Source: Planotetraspora phitsanulokensis (lineage in GTDB: Bacteria; Actinomycetota; Actinomycetes; Streptosporangiales; Streptosporangiaceae). From it: 64,000 bases of DNA. The position numbers and the translations under genes are program-made. The DNA lies in the NCBI RefSeq assembly GCF_016863295.1, contig NZ_BOOP01000037.1:1-64000 (forward strand), given 5' to 3'. Each line of letters opens with the position of its first letter. Within the stretch, counting starts at the first letter, position 1. The notes below the pieces were generated by a model. It worked only from the letters and a program-made list of their open reading frames with translations. It had not been told where the DNA came from and did no database searches. Below, in pieces: positions 17,773-33,330 of this stretch.

Positions 17773-18437
17773 TGATGCCGCTCTGGGTGGGTCCCGTGGC
17801 CCGCTACATGGCCACGGGCCTGGTGACGACGCTCGCGCTCGCGGTCGTGAGCATCGCCGTGAGCGTGGTGCTGGGCACCCTGCTGGGCGCGCTGCTCGTC
17901 CTGCCCAGCAGGGCCGTACGGCTGGCGGTGCGCTGTTACGTCGAGATCTGGCGTGGCCTGCCGATCATCGTCACCCTCTTCTTCATCTTCTTCGTGCTGC
18001 CGGTCATCGGCCTGAGGTTCGACACGTTCGTCGCGGCCGCGATCGGCCTGTGCCTGTGGGGGAGCGCCAACGTCGCGGAGGTGGTGCGGGGAGCAGTGCA
18101 GTCCGTGCCTCGCGGGCAGGCCGACGCGGCCGCGGCTCTGGGTTTCCCCTGGCGGCAGCGCATGCGCTACGTGGTCTTCCCCCAGGCGGTACGGCGGGCG
18201 GTGCCGCCGCTCGTCGGACTGGTCGTCAACCTCACCCAGCAGACCTCGCTGGCCACAGTCATCGGTGTTCTGGACCTTCTCCAGGCGTCCCAACGCTCGA
18301 TCGAACGGCTCACCCTCTCCAGCGGGGCCACCCACGCGGTACCGATCCTCGGGGCGGTTCTCGTCGTGTACTTCGTCATCTGCCTTCCGCTCACGTCCCT
18401 GTCCCGCCGGCTGGAGCGATCGCTGCAGCGGGCATGA
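17772..18437 (+). CDS. Amino-acid ABC transporter permease (HisM/GlnP family), second
   Basis: This 221-residue permease of the same family shows YVEIWRGLPIIVTLFFIFFVLP and a coupling loop that contains DAAAALGFPWRQRMRYVVFPQA. Two consecutive ATG codons (17772, 17775) could start it. It is the last gene of the amino-acid importer operon and pairs with the preceding permease. Confidence 0.9.
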   Translation: MMPLWVGPVARYMATGLVTTLALAVVSIAVSVVLGTLLGALLVLPSRAVRLAVRCYVEIWRGLPIIVTLFFIFFVLPVIGLRFDTFVAAAIGLCLWGSANVAEVVRGAVQSVPRGQADAAAALGFPWRQRMRYVVFPQAVRRAVPPLVGLVVNLTQQTSLATVIGVLDLLQASQRSIERLTLSSGATHAVPILGAVLVVYFVICLPLTSLSRRLERSLQRA

Positions 18438-18916
18438 AGGACCGGGGTCGCACGACCTGCTTGTGCTCAGGAGGTGTGCGGCTCCACATCGAAGACGGCG
18501 CCCACTTCCTGGGACCTGGTGGGCATAGACGCGGACGGCGGAGGTGGGACCGTCGTTAACGACAGGCCGTAGCACGGCGGCGCGCGGCCCGCATCACCGG
18601 CGCGACACCTGCCACCGGGTGTCGAGTCGACCGTGCCGCATTCGGCCTACAAGCGGTCGTGCATCGTCTCTGGCGTGTTATCGCCCACGTCCCTGCTGAT
18701 CGCCAGGCTGATGTGCCACGCCGACCACTCGTTGGCGTCCACCACCATGCCCGGCCGCGAGGACCAGTTCGGCGGCCGGCGTCCCAGCGAGCGGCAGCGT
18801 CTCTACAAAGGGACAGGCGTAGTTTCACTACGCAACGCGCCCTATCCGATACTTATCGTTACAATGAGCGACCCCGTGCAGGGGGATGGATGAGGAGCAA
18901 ACTCCCGGTAAGGGGG
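18438..18916. other. Region without an assignable gene
   Basis: No complete gene is visible. On the minus strand around 18659-18790 one frame reads VVDANEWSAWHISLAISRD, which looks like protein-coding sequence with natural composition. It is short, ends in a stop and has no clear start, so it may be a gene relic of unknown family. Confidence 0.35.
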
Positions 18917-18948
18917 TGGGCCGCTCATCAAGCAAGCTGAGCGGCCCA
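18917..18948 (-). terminator. Hairpin terminator downstream of hsp20
   Basis: Perfect 11-base arms TGGGCCGCTCA (18917-18927) and TGAGCGGCCCA (18938-18948) enclose a ten-base loop, about 80 bases beyond the hsp20 stop. Confidence 0.7.
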
Positions 18949-19025
18949 CGGCCTGGAACCCGGATCCAACCGTCGCCGCAACAACGCCGCTGACGCTTGC
19001 GAGGATTCTGCCTCGGTCGGGCTGG

Positions 19026-19562
19026 TCAGCGTCTTTCGTCGGACGAGTTCGAGGCGCCCGTTCCCTGACGAGAACGGCGTTGGCCCTTGGACCGCGCCTC
19101 TGTGACCTCGACGCGGCGGGTCCGGCCCTGCGCCGCTTTGGGGACCCGTACGGTTAGCACCCCCTCCTCCATGGACGCCTGCACGTTCTTCTCGTCCACG
19201 TCGGAGGGAAGCGAGGTGTGATAGTGGAACCGCCCCATCCGGACCCGCAGTGCGGTTGAGCCTTCTTCCTCTTCGCGGATCTCACCGTTGATGCACAGTT
19301 CGCGGTCCGTGATTCCGAGTTCGATCTCCTCGGGTGCGACGCCGGGGAGTTCAAGCTTGATCATGTACGCGTCATCGGACTCGTCGATTTCGGCGACCGG
19401 CACCCATGGGCGATCCATCTCGGTCTCGCCCGACGGCGGGATCAGCCACCCGATCCGGCTGAGGAGTTCGTGAACGTCCGCGAACGGATCTCGCCGCAGC
19501 ATCGCGGACGGCTCGACGCCGTGCATTTGGTGTGCCCGGCCACGTCTCATTGGCAGTGTCAT
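19026..19562 (-). CDS. hsp20: Hsp20/alpha-crystallin small heat-shock protein
   Basis: This 178-residue small heat-shock protein has a central alpha-crystallin domain, from WVPVAEIDESDDAYMIKLELPGV to VRVPKAAQ. It includes the ELPGVAPEEIE strand and the GVLTVRVPK motif (the family A-x-x-x-GVL-x-V box). The C-terminal tail is Lys/Arg/Ser rich and lacks a clear IXI motif. Such proteins form oligomers that hold unfolded proteins for the DnaK system, which is encoded 1.1 kb away. The start is set by GGGAG five bases before the ATG at 19562. An upstream in-frame ATG at 19643 has no such site. Confidence 0.9.
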   Translation of the reverse strand: MTLPMRRGRAHQMHGVEPSAMLRRDPFADVHELLSRIGWLIPPSGETEMDRPWVPVAEIDESDDAYMIKLELPGVAPEEIELGITDRELCINGEIREEEEGSTALRVRMGRFHYHTSLPSDVDEKNVQASMEEGVLTVRVPKAAQGRTRRVEVTEARSKGQRRSRQGTGASNSSDERR

Positions 19563-20041
19563 GACATCTCCCTGTCGTCCCCGAGCGACTGGCTGAAGGC
19601 GTCCTCCTCTCGCGAGGAGCCGCGCCCGCAGGCCGGCCGGCACGCCTGCATGCCGGCTGGCGCACTGGGCTACGCCTGCGGTGACAGATACCCCTGGAAC
19701 AATCCCGCCACTCCGTGACGAAATGCCCTAAATGTGCATTTGGAGAACGCTGCACCTGTGCGCTTTCCCGGCTGAGGCGCGCCCATGCCTACGGACTCGC
19801 GGACCGAAGCCGAAGGTCCATTTCGTGAACTGCCCGCGACCATGTGCGGGCGCCCGATCGCCGACCGTCTTTGTTGTTTGATCCAAAAATGGATATCCGG
19901 TGGTTTCGGGGGTCGCGTTCACACCCTTTGGCTGGACCTGTAGAGGTTCGAAAACCGGGGCGCCGGTCTTTGGTCTGGCTGGTGCAGCGGTGACCCAGGC
20001 TTCTCGGTGGTCGGAACAACCAACCCGAGGGAGGTTGATCC
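19563..20041. other. Divergent intergenic region between hsp20 and the membrane stress gene
   Basis: I see no gene in these 479 bases. They must contain the promoters of hsp20 (minus) and of the gene at 20042 (plus). I could not find the HspR-type motif CTTGAGT-N7-ACTCAAG or a CIRCE element. Confidence 0.4.
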
Positions 20042-20512
20042 ATGAGAACCCGAGACTTACGTCAGTCGCACAAGACGGTGCTGGGGACCTACAGCACCTA
20101 CGATGCGGCCCAGCATGCGGTGGACACGCTCGCTCGGCATCGCTTTCCCGTCGAACATGTCTCCATCGTGGGGACGTCCCTGCGGTGGGAGGAGAAGGTA
20201 CTGGGCCGCTGGACTCTCGGCCGCGCGCTGGTCACCGGAGCGGGCACCGGTGTCTGGATCGGTTTGCTGATCGGGCTGGTGTTCCTGATCGTCAGCCCCT
20301 GGCAGGGGTGGGCAATGGCCTCCGCGATCGTGCTCGGCCTGATCTTCGGCCTGATCGCGGGCGCGATCAGCTACGCACTGCAGCGCCGGGCGTTCGCCTC
20401 GCTGCCCACGGTCGTGGCCGACAGTTACGACATCCTGGTCGACCCCGAGTTCGCCGATGAGGCCCGGAGGGTGCTCAACACCGCCCATGTGGCCACGGGA
20501 ACCTTCAAATAG
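20042..20512 (+). CDS. General stress protein 17M-type membrane protein
   Basis: This 156-residue protein starts with a small alpha/beta domain (VLGTYSTYDAAQHAVDTLARHRFPVEHVSIVG), as in the general stress protein 17M (YflT) domain. Two hydrophobic helices follow (WIGLLIGLVFLIV and ASAIVLGLIFGLIAGAISYAL), and a short tail ends in YDILVDPEFADEARRVLN. It lies 121 bases ahead of dnaK on the same strand. GAGGGAGG precedes the ATG. A role in the stress regulon is inferred from context, and its molecular function is unknown. Confidence 0.75.
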   Translation: MRTRDLRQSHKTVLGTYSTYDAAQHAVDTLARHRFPVEHVSIVGTSLRWEEKVLGRWTLGRALVTGAGTGVWIGLLIGLVFLIVSPWQGWAMASAIVLGLIFGLIAGAISYALQRRAFASLPTVVADSYDILVDPEFADEARRVLNTAHVATGTFK

Positions 20513-20633
20513 GCCGACGCGGACGGATGCGGGTCCGGACTCGGAGCGTTCGGCGGCATTCCGGGCGATATCGCGGAATCAGACTGCGCTGTGGGTCCGG
20601 AAGGACGCTCGGGATACATGAAGGGATGGGCAG

Positions 20634-22508
<1,875 letters not shown>

Positions 22509-22509
22509 C

Positions 22510-27033
<4,524 letters not shown>

Positions 27034-27035
27034 CC

Positions 27036-27479
27036 ATGCGGTCACAGGCCAAGTACGCGAGCGTCGTCCGATGCTCGAAATGCGGCCGGAAGAACCGGCT
27101 GCCCAGGGCCGCCTCGGGGATCCCGCAGTGCGGCGACTGCCACCAGCCGCTTCCCTGGGTCACCGAGGCGGGGGACGACGACTTCAGCGAGGTCGTCGAG
27201 GCGGCGCGGATCCCGGTGGTCGTCGACTTCTGGGCACCCTGGTGCGGGCCGTGCCGCATGGTCAGCCCGGCGCTGGAGCAGGTCGCGGCCGATCTGGCCG
27301 GTCGCCTGAAGCTGGTGAAGGTGAACGTGGACGAAGCGCCCCGGCTCTCGGAACGCTTCACCGTACAGGCCATCCCGACGCTCGTCGTGATCGACCAGGG
27401 GAAGGTCGTCACCCGGCGTTCGGGAGCGGCGCCGGCTCCCGCCCTACGCGAATGGGTGGAACATGCGCTGGCCTCCTGA
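27036..27479 (+). CDS. trxC: Thioredoxin with N-terminal zinc finger (thioredoxin-2 type)
   Basis: This 147-residue protein has an N-terminal zinc ribbon with two CxxC pairs (Cys13/Cys16, Cys32/Cys35) and a thioredoxin domain with the active site WCGPC (Cys70, Cys73) and the cis-proline segment QAIPTLVV. This layout is that of thioredoxin 2 (TrxC), a stress-induced disulfide reductase. It starts two bases after the clpB stop and overlaps the following oxidoreductase gene by 17 bases. Confidence 0.92.
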   Translation: MRSQAKYASVVRCSKCGRKNRLPRAASGIPQCGDCHQPLPWVTEAGDDDFSEVVEAARIPVVVDFWAPWCGPCRMVSPALEQVAADLAGRLKLVKVNVDEAPRLSERFTVQAIPTLVVIDQGKVVTRRSGAAPAPALREWVEHALAS

Positions 27480-29133
27480 GCTCTCCGAGACGCCGGACCC
27501 GCAGGGGGCCTACCCGCGGCTGAGCGACGCGCAGCTCCAGACGCTGGCGCCGCACGGCGAGCGGCGCCGGGTCCGCCGGGACGAGGTCCTGTACGCGGAG
27601 GGCCTTCCGTGCACCGAATTCTTCGCGATCCTGGCCGGCAAGGTCGCGACAGTCGAGGGATTCGGAGCGGACGACCAGGTGATCGGCGTCCACGGGGCAG
27701 GCCGGTTCCTGGGAGAGCTCAACGTGCTCACCGGCCAGGTCGGCTTCGTCACCGGCGTGGTGGCCGAGGACGGCGAGGTCCTCGCCGTGCCGGCGGACGC
27801 GCTCCGCCGCCTGGTCGCCGGAGATCCGGCACTCGGCGACCTCATCCTGCGGGCCTATCTCATCCGCCGCACGATGCTCATCGGACTGGGGGCGGGCTTC
27901 CGCATCATCGGCTCCCGCTTCTCGGCCGACTCCCGGCGGCTGCGGGAATTCGCGGCACGCAACCGGCTGCCGCACCGGTGGATCGACCTGGAGCAGGACC
28001 AGGAGGCAGAGCGGTTCCTGCGGAGCATGGGCGTCACCCCGGAGGAGACCCCGGTCGTGATCTGGCGTGGCGAGACAGTGCTCCGCAACCCGAGCAACGC
28101 GGAGCTGGCCCGGGCGATCGGGCTCCCCGCACCACGGGTACAGGAGACCCGATGCGACCTGCTCGTCATCGGGGCCGGACCGGCGGGGCTGGCGGCGGCG
28201 GTCTACGGAGCGTCAGAGGGCCTCGCGACGATGGTCCTGGACAATGTCGCGACGGGCGGCCAGGCGGGCACCTCCTCGCGGATCGAGAACTACCTCGGCT
28301 TCCCGTCCGGGATCTCCGGCGGCGAACTGGCGGAACGGGCGGCCATCCAAGCCGGCAAGTTCGGCGCGCGTTTCTGCATCCCCGCGCAGGCATGCGGACT
28401 GCACCTGAAGGCGGGCGATCACATCGTCACCGTACGGGAGGGCGGCACGATCCACGCGCGCACCCTGATCATCGCGACCGGCGTCCGCTACCGGAGGCTC
28501 GACGTCCAGAACCTGGAACAGTTCGAGCCCACGAGCGTCTACTACGCGGCGACCATGCTCGAAGCCCAGATGTGCGAGCGGGACCCGATCGTCGTCGTTG
28601 GAGGAGGCAACTCGGCCGGTCAGGCCGCCCTATTCCTGGCCAGGCACGCCGCCTGCGTCCGGCTACTCGTGCGGGAGGACACGCTGTCCAGGAACATGTC
28701 CCGCTACCTGGCCGTCGAGATCGAACGGCACCCCCGGATCCAGACCATGCTGAACACCGAGGTCCGGGAACTGATGGGGGAAGAGATGCTCGCCGCGGTC
28801 ATCGCCGAGAACAACGTCACCGGCGAGCGTTCCACGATCGAGGCCCGCGCGATGTTCATCTTCATCGGCGCGGAGCCGTACACCGCCTGGCTGGCCGACG
28901 AGATCGCGCTCGACCCGCGGGGCTACATACTGACGGGCGCGGACGCCACCCGGTCCGGCAAGGAAGGCACGCCCGACTCCGTCGGCCGGCCATTCCCGCT
29001 GGAGACGAGCAGGGCGGGCGTGTTCGCGGCCGGGGACGTACGGAGCGGATCGGTCAAGCGGGTGGCCTCGGCGGTCGGTGAAGGCGCCATGGCCGTACGG
29101 CTGATCCACGACTACCTCCAGGCTGGAGAGTGA
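27463..29133 (+). CDS. cNMP-binding-domain thioredoxin-reductase-like FAD oxidoreductase
   Basis: This is a 556-residue fusion protein. Residues 15-140 form a cyclic-nucleotide-binding-like beta roll (YAEGLPCTEFFAILAGKV, GAGRFLGELNVLTG). A thioredoxin-like segment without CxxC follows to about 215. The C-terminal half is like thioredoxin reductase, with the FAD motif GAGPAGLAAA from Gly237 and the NADPH motif GGGNSAGQAA from Gly380. The usual CxxC redox pair of thioredoxin reductase is missing: the corresponding region reads SVYYAATMLEAQMC. It overlaps the thioredoxin gene, so an electron-transfer link is tempting, but the missing cysteines argue against direct reduction. Confidence 0.85.
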   Translation: MRWPPELSETPDPQGAYPRLSDAQLQTLAPHGERRRVRRDEVLYAEGLPCTEFFAILAGKVATVEGFGADDQVIGVHGAGRFLGELNVLTGQVGFVTGVVAEDGEVLAVPADALRRLVAGDPALGDLILRAYLIRRTMLIGLGAGFRIIGSRFSADSRRLREFAARNRLPHRWIDLEQDQEAERFLRSMGVTPEETPVVIWRGETVLRNPSNAELARAIGLPAPRVQETRCDLLVIGAGPAGLAAAVYGASEGLATMVLDNVATGGQAGTSSRIENYLGFPSGISGGELAERAAIQAGKFGARFCIPAQACGLHLKAGDHIVTVREGGTIHARTLIIATGVRYRRLDVQNLEQFEPTSVYYAATMLEAQMCERDPIVVVGGGNSAGQAALFLARHAACVRLLVREDTLSRNMSRYLAVEIERHPRIQTMLNTEVRELMGEEMLAAVIAENNVTGERSTIEARAMFIFIGAEPYTAWLADEIALDPRGYILTGADATRSGKEGTPDSVGRPFPLETSRAGVFAAGDVRSGSVKRVASAVGEGAMAVRLIHDYLQAGE

Positions 29134-29160
29134 CTCCGGGCCGGAAGGAAGGAGACCTCC

Positions 29161-29380
29161 ATGGTTCTCATGGCGGTGTCGAGATTCGAACGTTTCTTCC
29201 GCAGCGCCGCAGGTGTCGACGTCGACAAGGACAACCTCCGGCGCTACAGCAGTGGGAGCGCACGATACGTGTCTTCGACCTGCTGCTCTGAGGCGGTCGG
29301 GACGGCCTCGGCGATCAGCTCTGAACGGCCCGTCCCGGACGTCCGGTGAATTAGGCGCCGAGTCCTCCCAGGGGGCGCGG
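29161..29380 (+). pseudogene. DUF1931 (histone-fold) protein, frameshifted
   Basis: The frame opens with MVLMAVSRFERFFRSAAGVDVDKDNLRRYS, the typical start of the DUF1931 family of small histone-fold proteins. It then loses similarity. The expected continuation (RTIRVFDLLL) is present in another frame and soon meets stops. An indel near 29245 therefore breaks the gene. GGAAGGAAGGAG precedes the ATG. It lies between the chaperone operon and the alcohol dehydrogenase gene. Confidence 0.65.
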
Positions 29381-29497
29381 TCGCGGCGAGCAAGGAAGGG
29401 GGAATGAACCGTCGACCTGCTGTACGACGTACGACCTTTCGTCCCCGTCGTTGACGGGTAAGGCGATCCTTCGCAATCAACCACATGCGAGGAAGTC

Positions 29498-30649
29498 ATG
29501 AGAGCCGTAGTGTACGAAGGACCTCGACAGGTCGATGTCGAGAGAGTCCCGGACGCGCGTATAGACCGGCCTACCGATGTCCTGGTCCGCATCACCACGA
29601 CCAACATCTGCGGGTCGGACCTGCACATGTACGAAGGCCGGACCGACTTCGAGACGGGCCGCGTCCTCGGTCACGAGAACCTCGGCGAAGTGGTCGAGGT
29701 CGGACCGGCCGTCGACCACGTCCGAGTCGGCGACGTGGTCTGCATCCCGTTCAACATCTCGTGCGGTTTCTGCGCGAACTGCGAAAAGGGCCTGACGGCC
29801 TACTGCCTCACCACCAACCCCGAGCCGGGCATGGCCGGCGCGGCGTACGGCTTCGCCGACATGGGGCCCTACAACGGCGGCCAGGCCGAGTTCCTGCGCG
29901 TGCCGTACGGCGACTTCAACTGCCTCGTCCTCCCGGACGACGCGAAGGAGAAGCAGAACGACTACGTGATGCTCGCCGACATCTGGCCGACCGGCTGGCA
30001 CGCGACCCGACTCGCCCAGGTTGAGGCGGGCGACTCGGTCGTGATCTACGGGGCGGGGCCCGTCGGGCTGATGGCCGCCTACTCCGCCGTACTCCAGAGC
30101 GCGAGCAAGGTGATGGTCGTCGACCGCCACCCCGACCGGCTCGCCAAAGCCGAGGAGATCGGCGCGATCGCGATCGACGACTCCCAGTCGCCACCGGTCG
30201 ATCAGATTATGCAGCTCACGAAGGGCCTGGGCGCCGACCGGGGCTGCGAGTGCGTGGGCTACCAGGCACACGACCCACAGGGGCACGAGCACCCCAACAT
30301 GACGCTCAACGACCTCGTCAGATCGGTCAAGTTCACCGGGACCATCGGCGTCGTCGGCGTCTTCATCCCCACCGATCCCGGTAGCCCGGACGATCTCTAC
30401 AAGCAGGGCGAGATCGCCTTCGACTACGGGATGTTCTGGTTCAAGGGCCAGACGATGGGCAACGGCCAGTGCAACGTGAAGCGCTACAACCGGGCGCTCA
30501 TGACGCTCATCCACGAGGGGAAGGCCCGGCCGTCCTGGGTCGTCTCGCACGAACTGGACTTGGACGACGCACCGGACGGCTACGAGCATTTCGACCGGCG
30601 GGATCTCGGCTGGACCAAGGTCGTCATCCATCCCGGCGAGCTCAGCTGA
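29498..30649 (+). CDS. Zinc-dependent alcohol/formaldehyde dehydrogenase
   Basis: This 383-residue medium-chain dehydrogenase has catalytic zinc ligands in ICGSDLHMY (Cys38, His43 region) and GHENLG (His59, Glu60). A structural zinc lobe follows with four cysteines (SCGFCANCEKGLTAYC), then a Rossmann motif GAGPVGLMAAY. The long central insertion and overall length resemble glutathione-independent formaldehyde dehydrogenases. The substrate is not certain. GAGGAAG precedes the ATG. The gene stands alone, downstream of the stress cluster. Confidence 0.88.
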   Translation: MRAVVYEGPRQVDVERVPDARIDRPTDVLVRITTTNICGSDLHMYEGRTDFETGRVLGHENLGEVVEVGPAVDHVRVGDVVCIPFNISCGFCANCEKGLTAYCLTTNPEPGMAGAAYGFADMGPYNGGQAEFLRVPYGDFNCLVLPDDAKEKQNDYVMLADIWPTGWHATRLAQVEAGDSVVIYGAGPVGLMAAYSAVLQSASKVMVVDRHPDRLAKAEEIGAIAIDDSQSPPVDQIMQLTKGLGADRGCECVGYQAHDPQGHEHPNMTLNDLVRSVKFTGTIGVVGVFIPTDPGSPDDLYKQGEIAFDYGMFWFKGQTMGNGQCNVKRYNRALMTLIHEGKARPSWVVSHELDLDDAPDGYEHFDRRDLGWTKVVIHPGELS

Positions 30650-30772
30650 TAGGCGGCGCCCGGACCACCGCCGCGAGTGCGCACGCCATCGTGCCGGCCA
30701 GCCCCGGGCGACGGCCGGCCGCCGTGATGGCTCGTCCATCGCCGGAAGGGTCCCATCGAGGGGGTGATGACC

Positions 30773-31243
30773 ATGGGCGACGCTCGCGCGCTCAAGGACA
30801 AGCTGTTCGAGGCCTTCAATGCTCACGATCTGGATCGTGTTCTTCAGTGCCACAGCCGGGACGGGGTCCTGGTGACCCCGAGCGGCGTCGCGGAAGGACA
30901 CGACCAGATCGCCTCCTTCTACGAGGAGGCCTTCAAAGGCTTTCCGGACCTGCGCATGACGGCCTGGCACGCGGTGTTCTGCGCCGATCCCGCGGTGACC
31001 GAATGGATGCTCACCGGCACGCATAACGGACCTTTCATGCTGCCCGGCGGGGGTGTGCTGGATGGAACCGGCCGTCCCGTCGCCGTTCGCGGCACCAGCA
31101 CCTGCTCCGTCGGCAACGACAAGATCATCACTCATCGGATCTACTACGACCAGTTGGAGCTGTACAGCCAGCTTGGTGGCGAACTGGCCTTCGACGATCG
31201 CTCATCATCCGCGGGCGAGGCACGGCCTTCGCCCGGCGACTGA
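30773..31243 (+). CDS. SnoaL-like ester cyclase/NTF2-fold protein
   Basis: This protein of about 156 residues has an NTF2-like fold of the SnoaL type: LKDKLFEAFNAHDLDRVLQCHSRDGVLVTPSGVAEGHDQIASFYEEAFKGFPDLR near the start and NDKIITHRIYYDQLELYSQLG near the end. Family members include polyketide cyclases and many proteins of unknown function. Three starts are possible (GTG 30764, ATG 30767, ATG 30773). The last has the best distance from AGGGGG. No polyketide genes lie nearby. Confidence 0.75.
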   Translation: MGDARALKDKLFEAFNAHDLDRVLQCHSRDGVLVTPSGVAEGHDQIASFYEEAFKGFPDLRMTAWHAVFCADPAVTEWMLTGTHNGPFMLPGGGVLDGTGRPVAVRGTSTCSVGNDKIITHRIYYDQLELYSQLGGELAFDDRSSSAGEARPSPGD

Positions 31244-31301
31244 GGATTTCGATGTCGCCCAGTTTGGCGTGGCTGTCGGGCGGCTCCGCGGCATCCGCCT
31301 G

Positions 31302-31871
31302 TCACCCCGCTGATGGGGGTTCGCCGCCGGTTCCGGGCCGCCTGTCGGTACCGCGCCCTACGGACGGTTCCTGATCAGCCACACGCTGGGACCATCGCGC
31401 GACGGCCAGCGCGGCGACCAGCAGGAACGCCACGCCTGCGTAGACGGCCAACTCGATCCACTGCGCGCGACTCTCGGCCGCGGTCATGGACACGGCGAGC
31501 CGGACGACCACCGACAGGATGTGCCGGACCACCGCGATGACGCCCACGATGATGAAAGGTTCCAGCTGGAGCCGCCCGCCTTCGAGATGCGCCAGAACGG
31601 TGACGAAGATCTCCAGAATGATGAGGACGAGAAGCAGTTCTTCGATGACGATGATCGTCTTGGTCGTCCACGATGCGGAGCTCTGCGCTACTGCGATCCA
31701 CATGAAGACGATGACGGCCGCGGCGACGACGAGCAGCATGAGCGACACCAGATAGAGCACCACACGCTCGGTCCAGACGAGGAAGCGCAGCATCTTCTGC
31801 TCCGACCCGTTCCTCATGATCTCGGTCACCTGGGAACCCCGCCTGCCCCTGGGCAGTTGCCCGCCCTCCAT
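31302..31871 (-). CDS. PsiE-like four-helix membrane protein
   Basis: A protein of about 189 residues with four hydrophobic helices (FLVWTERVVLYLVSLMLLVVAAAVIVF, TIIVIEELLLVLIILEIFVTVL, LEPFIIVGVIAVVRHILSVVV, IELAVYAGVAFLLVAALAV). The arrangement and the segment HLEGGRLQLEPFIIVGVIAVVR fit the phosphate-starvation-inducible PsiE family. The start is uncertain. ATG at 31871 has AAGGAG upstream, and another ATG lies at 31817. The Pro/Gly/Arg tail is disordered. Function unknown. Confidence 0.7.
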   Translation of the reverse strand: MEGGQLPRGRRGSQVTEIMRNGSEQKMLRFLVWTERVVLYLVSLMLLVVAAAVIVFMWIAVAQSSASWTTKTIIVIEELLLVLIILEIFVTVLAHLEGGRLQLEPFIIVGVIAVVRHILSVVVRLAVSMTAAESRAQWIELAVYAGVAFLLVAALAVARWSQRVADQEPSVGRGTDRRPGTGGEPPSAG

Positions 31872-32186
31872 GGCCTCGCCGCTCTCCTTGGACGCTCGCG
31901 CGGCCGGAATGCCGTGGAGGATGGTCGCGCCTTCGATGCCGTGACCCGCCAATTGCCGTTCCCCAGCACGCCGGTATGCCCCGACAGAAGGGTTAGATAC
32001 CCGTCCCTCCATCGGGGCCGTATCCGTACCGCACCCTTTGCCGCGCTTTCGAGCAAGACGTGACAGCTTGTTAATGGTCGACGCACATCCGACGCGTCCG
32101 GCCACCACCGCACCCGGGCGGCCCGGGCCGCCGGCGTCACCCGCATCCACGTCCCGGTCGACGTCACCGGCCTGACCCCCAACCAA

Positions 32187-32538
32187 ATCAAGGGAAGCAG
32201 CTCGCGCCCAACGCCTTGCACGGCAGCAGCGAGGGCGCGTTGGATCATGAGCGTGTTGATCAAGCCGAGGCGTGCTCTTTTCAGCTCACGTGCCCACTCA
32301 AACGGGGGGTGGCGTACCGAGTTCGATGATGAAGTTGCCCGGGTAGGTTGCGCCATACTCACCGCACCACACCGATAAATCGTCCCGCAATGTCCCATTC
32401 ACTCGCCGCTCGCGAACCGTTGTGCGCTGAGCGACCGTGGGATACTGGGCATGAGCCTTCATGGAAGGGCTCGGCCGGGCAAGAGCCCACGTTGACCTGG
32501 GACGATCTGAGGCCAGATCATCCGAGGGGGGATGCCCA
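32187..32538. other. Intergenic region without an assignable gene
   Basis: No gene with family resemblance was found. A frame around 32090-32200 reads HHRTRAARAAGVTRIHVPVDVTGL, possibly a relic. A run of G (GAGGGGGG) at 32524-32531 serves as ribosome site for the nitroreductase-like gene. Confidence 0.4.
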
Positions 32539-33210
32539 GTGGACGTCCACGAAGCGCTCTACACGACGCGGATGATGCGGCGGATGCGGCCCGACCCCGT
32601 TCCGCTGGAGACGCAGTGCCGCATCCTCGACGCGGCGATCCGCGCGCCCAGCGGAGGGAACGCGCAGCGCTGGCACTTCCTCGTCGTCGAGGACCCGAAG
32701 ATCAAGGCGAGGCTGCACGAGATCTACCGGCGGTGCCGGCGGCTGGAGTACGAGGATCCCGCGTCGGCCGCCCTGGGAAAGGCTCTGCACGAGACCGGCG
32801 AGGACCACGCCGAGGCGATGCGGAAGATCAAGGCGTCCGGTGACTACTTCACCGACCACTTCGAAGAGATCCCGCTGCTGATCTTCGTCTTCGCCGTCGA
32901 CGACCTCGGCGGGGCGAACACCTATCCCGCGATCTGGAACGCGTTCCTGGCCGCCCGAGCCGAGGGCGTCGGCGGCGTCATGACCCTCGTCCTGCGGTAC
33001 GCCGAGGACGAGGTCACCAAGCTGCTAGGCGTCCCCGTCGAGCAGGGCTGGCGGATGACGACGATGCTGGCCTTCGGCTACCCGCTGGGCAGATGGGGAG
33101 TGGCGGCCAACCGCCGTCCCGTTCACGAGGTGGCCTCCCGGGACCACTGGGACCAGCCGTTCGGCGTGGAGATCCCGGACCCCCTGTGGAGCCCTCAGGC
33201 CGGGGCCTGA
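32539..33210 (+). CDS. Nitroreductase-family FMN oxidoreductase
   Basis: This 223-residue protein of the nitroreductase fold starts VDVHEALYTTRMMRRMRPDPVP and has the FMN-binding segment AAIRAPSGGNAQRWHFLVVEDP. GVPVEQGWRMTTMLAFGYPLG lies near the end. Members reduce nitro compounds, quinones or flavins. The start at GTG 32539 is supported by a G-rich ribosome site seven bases upstream. The stop lies inside a 22-base tandem duplication. Confidence 0.87.
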   Translation: MDVHEALYTTRMMRRMRPDPVPLETQCRILDAAIRAPSGGNAQRWHFLVVEDPKIKARLHEIYRRCRRLEYEDPASAALGKALHETGEDHAEAMRKIKASGDYFTDHFEEIPLLIFVFAVDDLGGANTYPAIWNAFLAARAEGVGGVMTLVLRYAEDEVTKLLGVPVEQGWRMTTMLAFGYPLGRWGVAANRRPVHEVASRDHWDQPFGVEIPDPLWSPQAGA

Positions 33211-33242
33211 GCGTCCAGCGGCCGGGGCCTGAGCGTCCAGCG
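33199..33242. repeat. Two-copy 22-base tandem duplication over the nitroreductase stop
   Basis: The unit beginning GGCCGGGGCCTGAGCG and ending TCCAGC occurs twice in a row. It covers the last codons and stop of the nitroreductase gene and repeats the same stop-containing stretch immediately after. A GC-rich hairpin (CCGGCC / GGCCGG) follows at about 33249-33268 and may terminate transcription. Confidence 0.6.
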
Positions 33243-33330
33243 GCCGGGACCGGCCGCGTTCCCGGCCGGCAAAGAGGACTGGGCCGCCGCCCGCGCCCTG
33301 CGGTAGGGCTTAAACCTGCCCCCAAAGCGG

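Noticed and set aside
19563-20633. HspR (HAIR) or CIRCE operators for the heat-shock genes
   Set aside because: Neither CTTGAGT-N7-ACTCAAG nor the CIRCE arms could be found in the intergenic regions.
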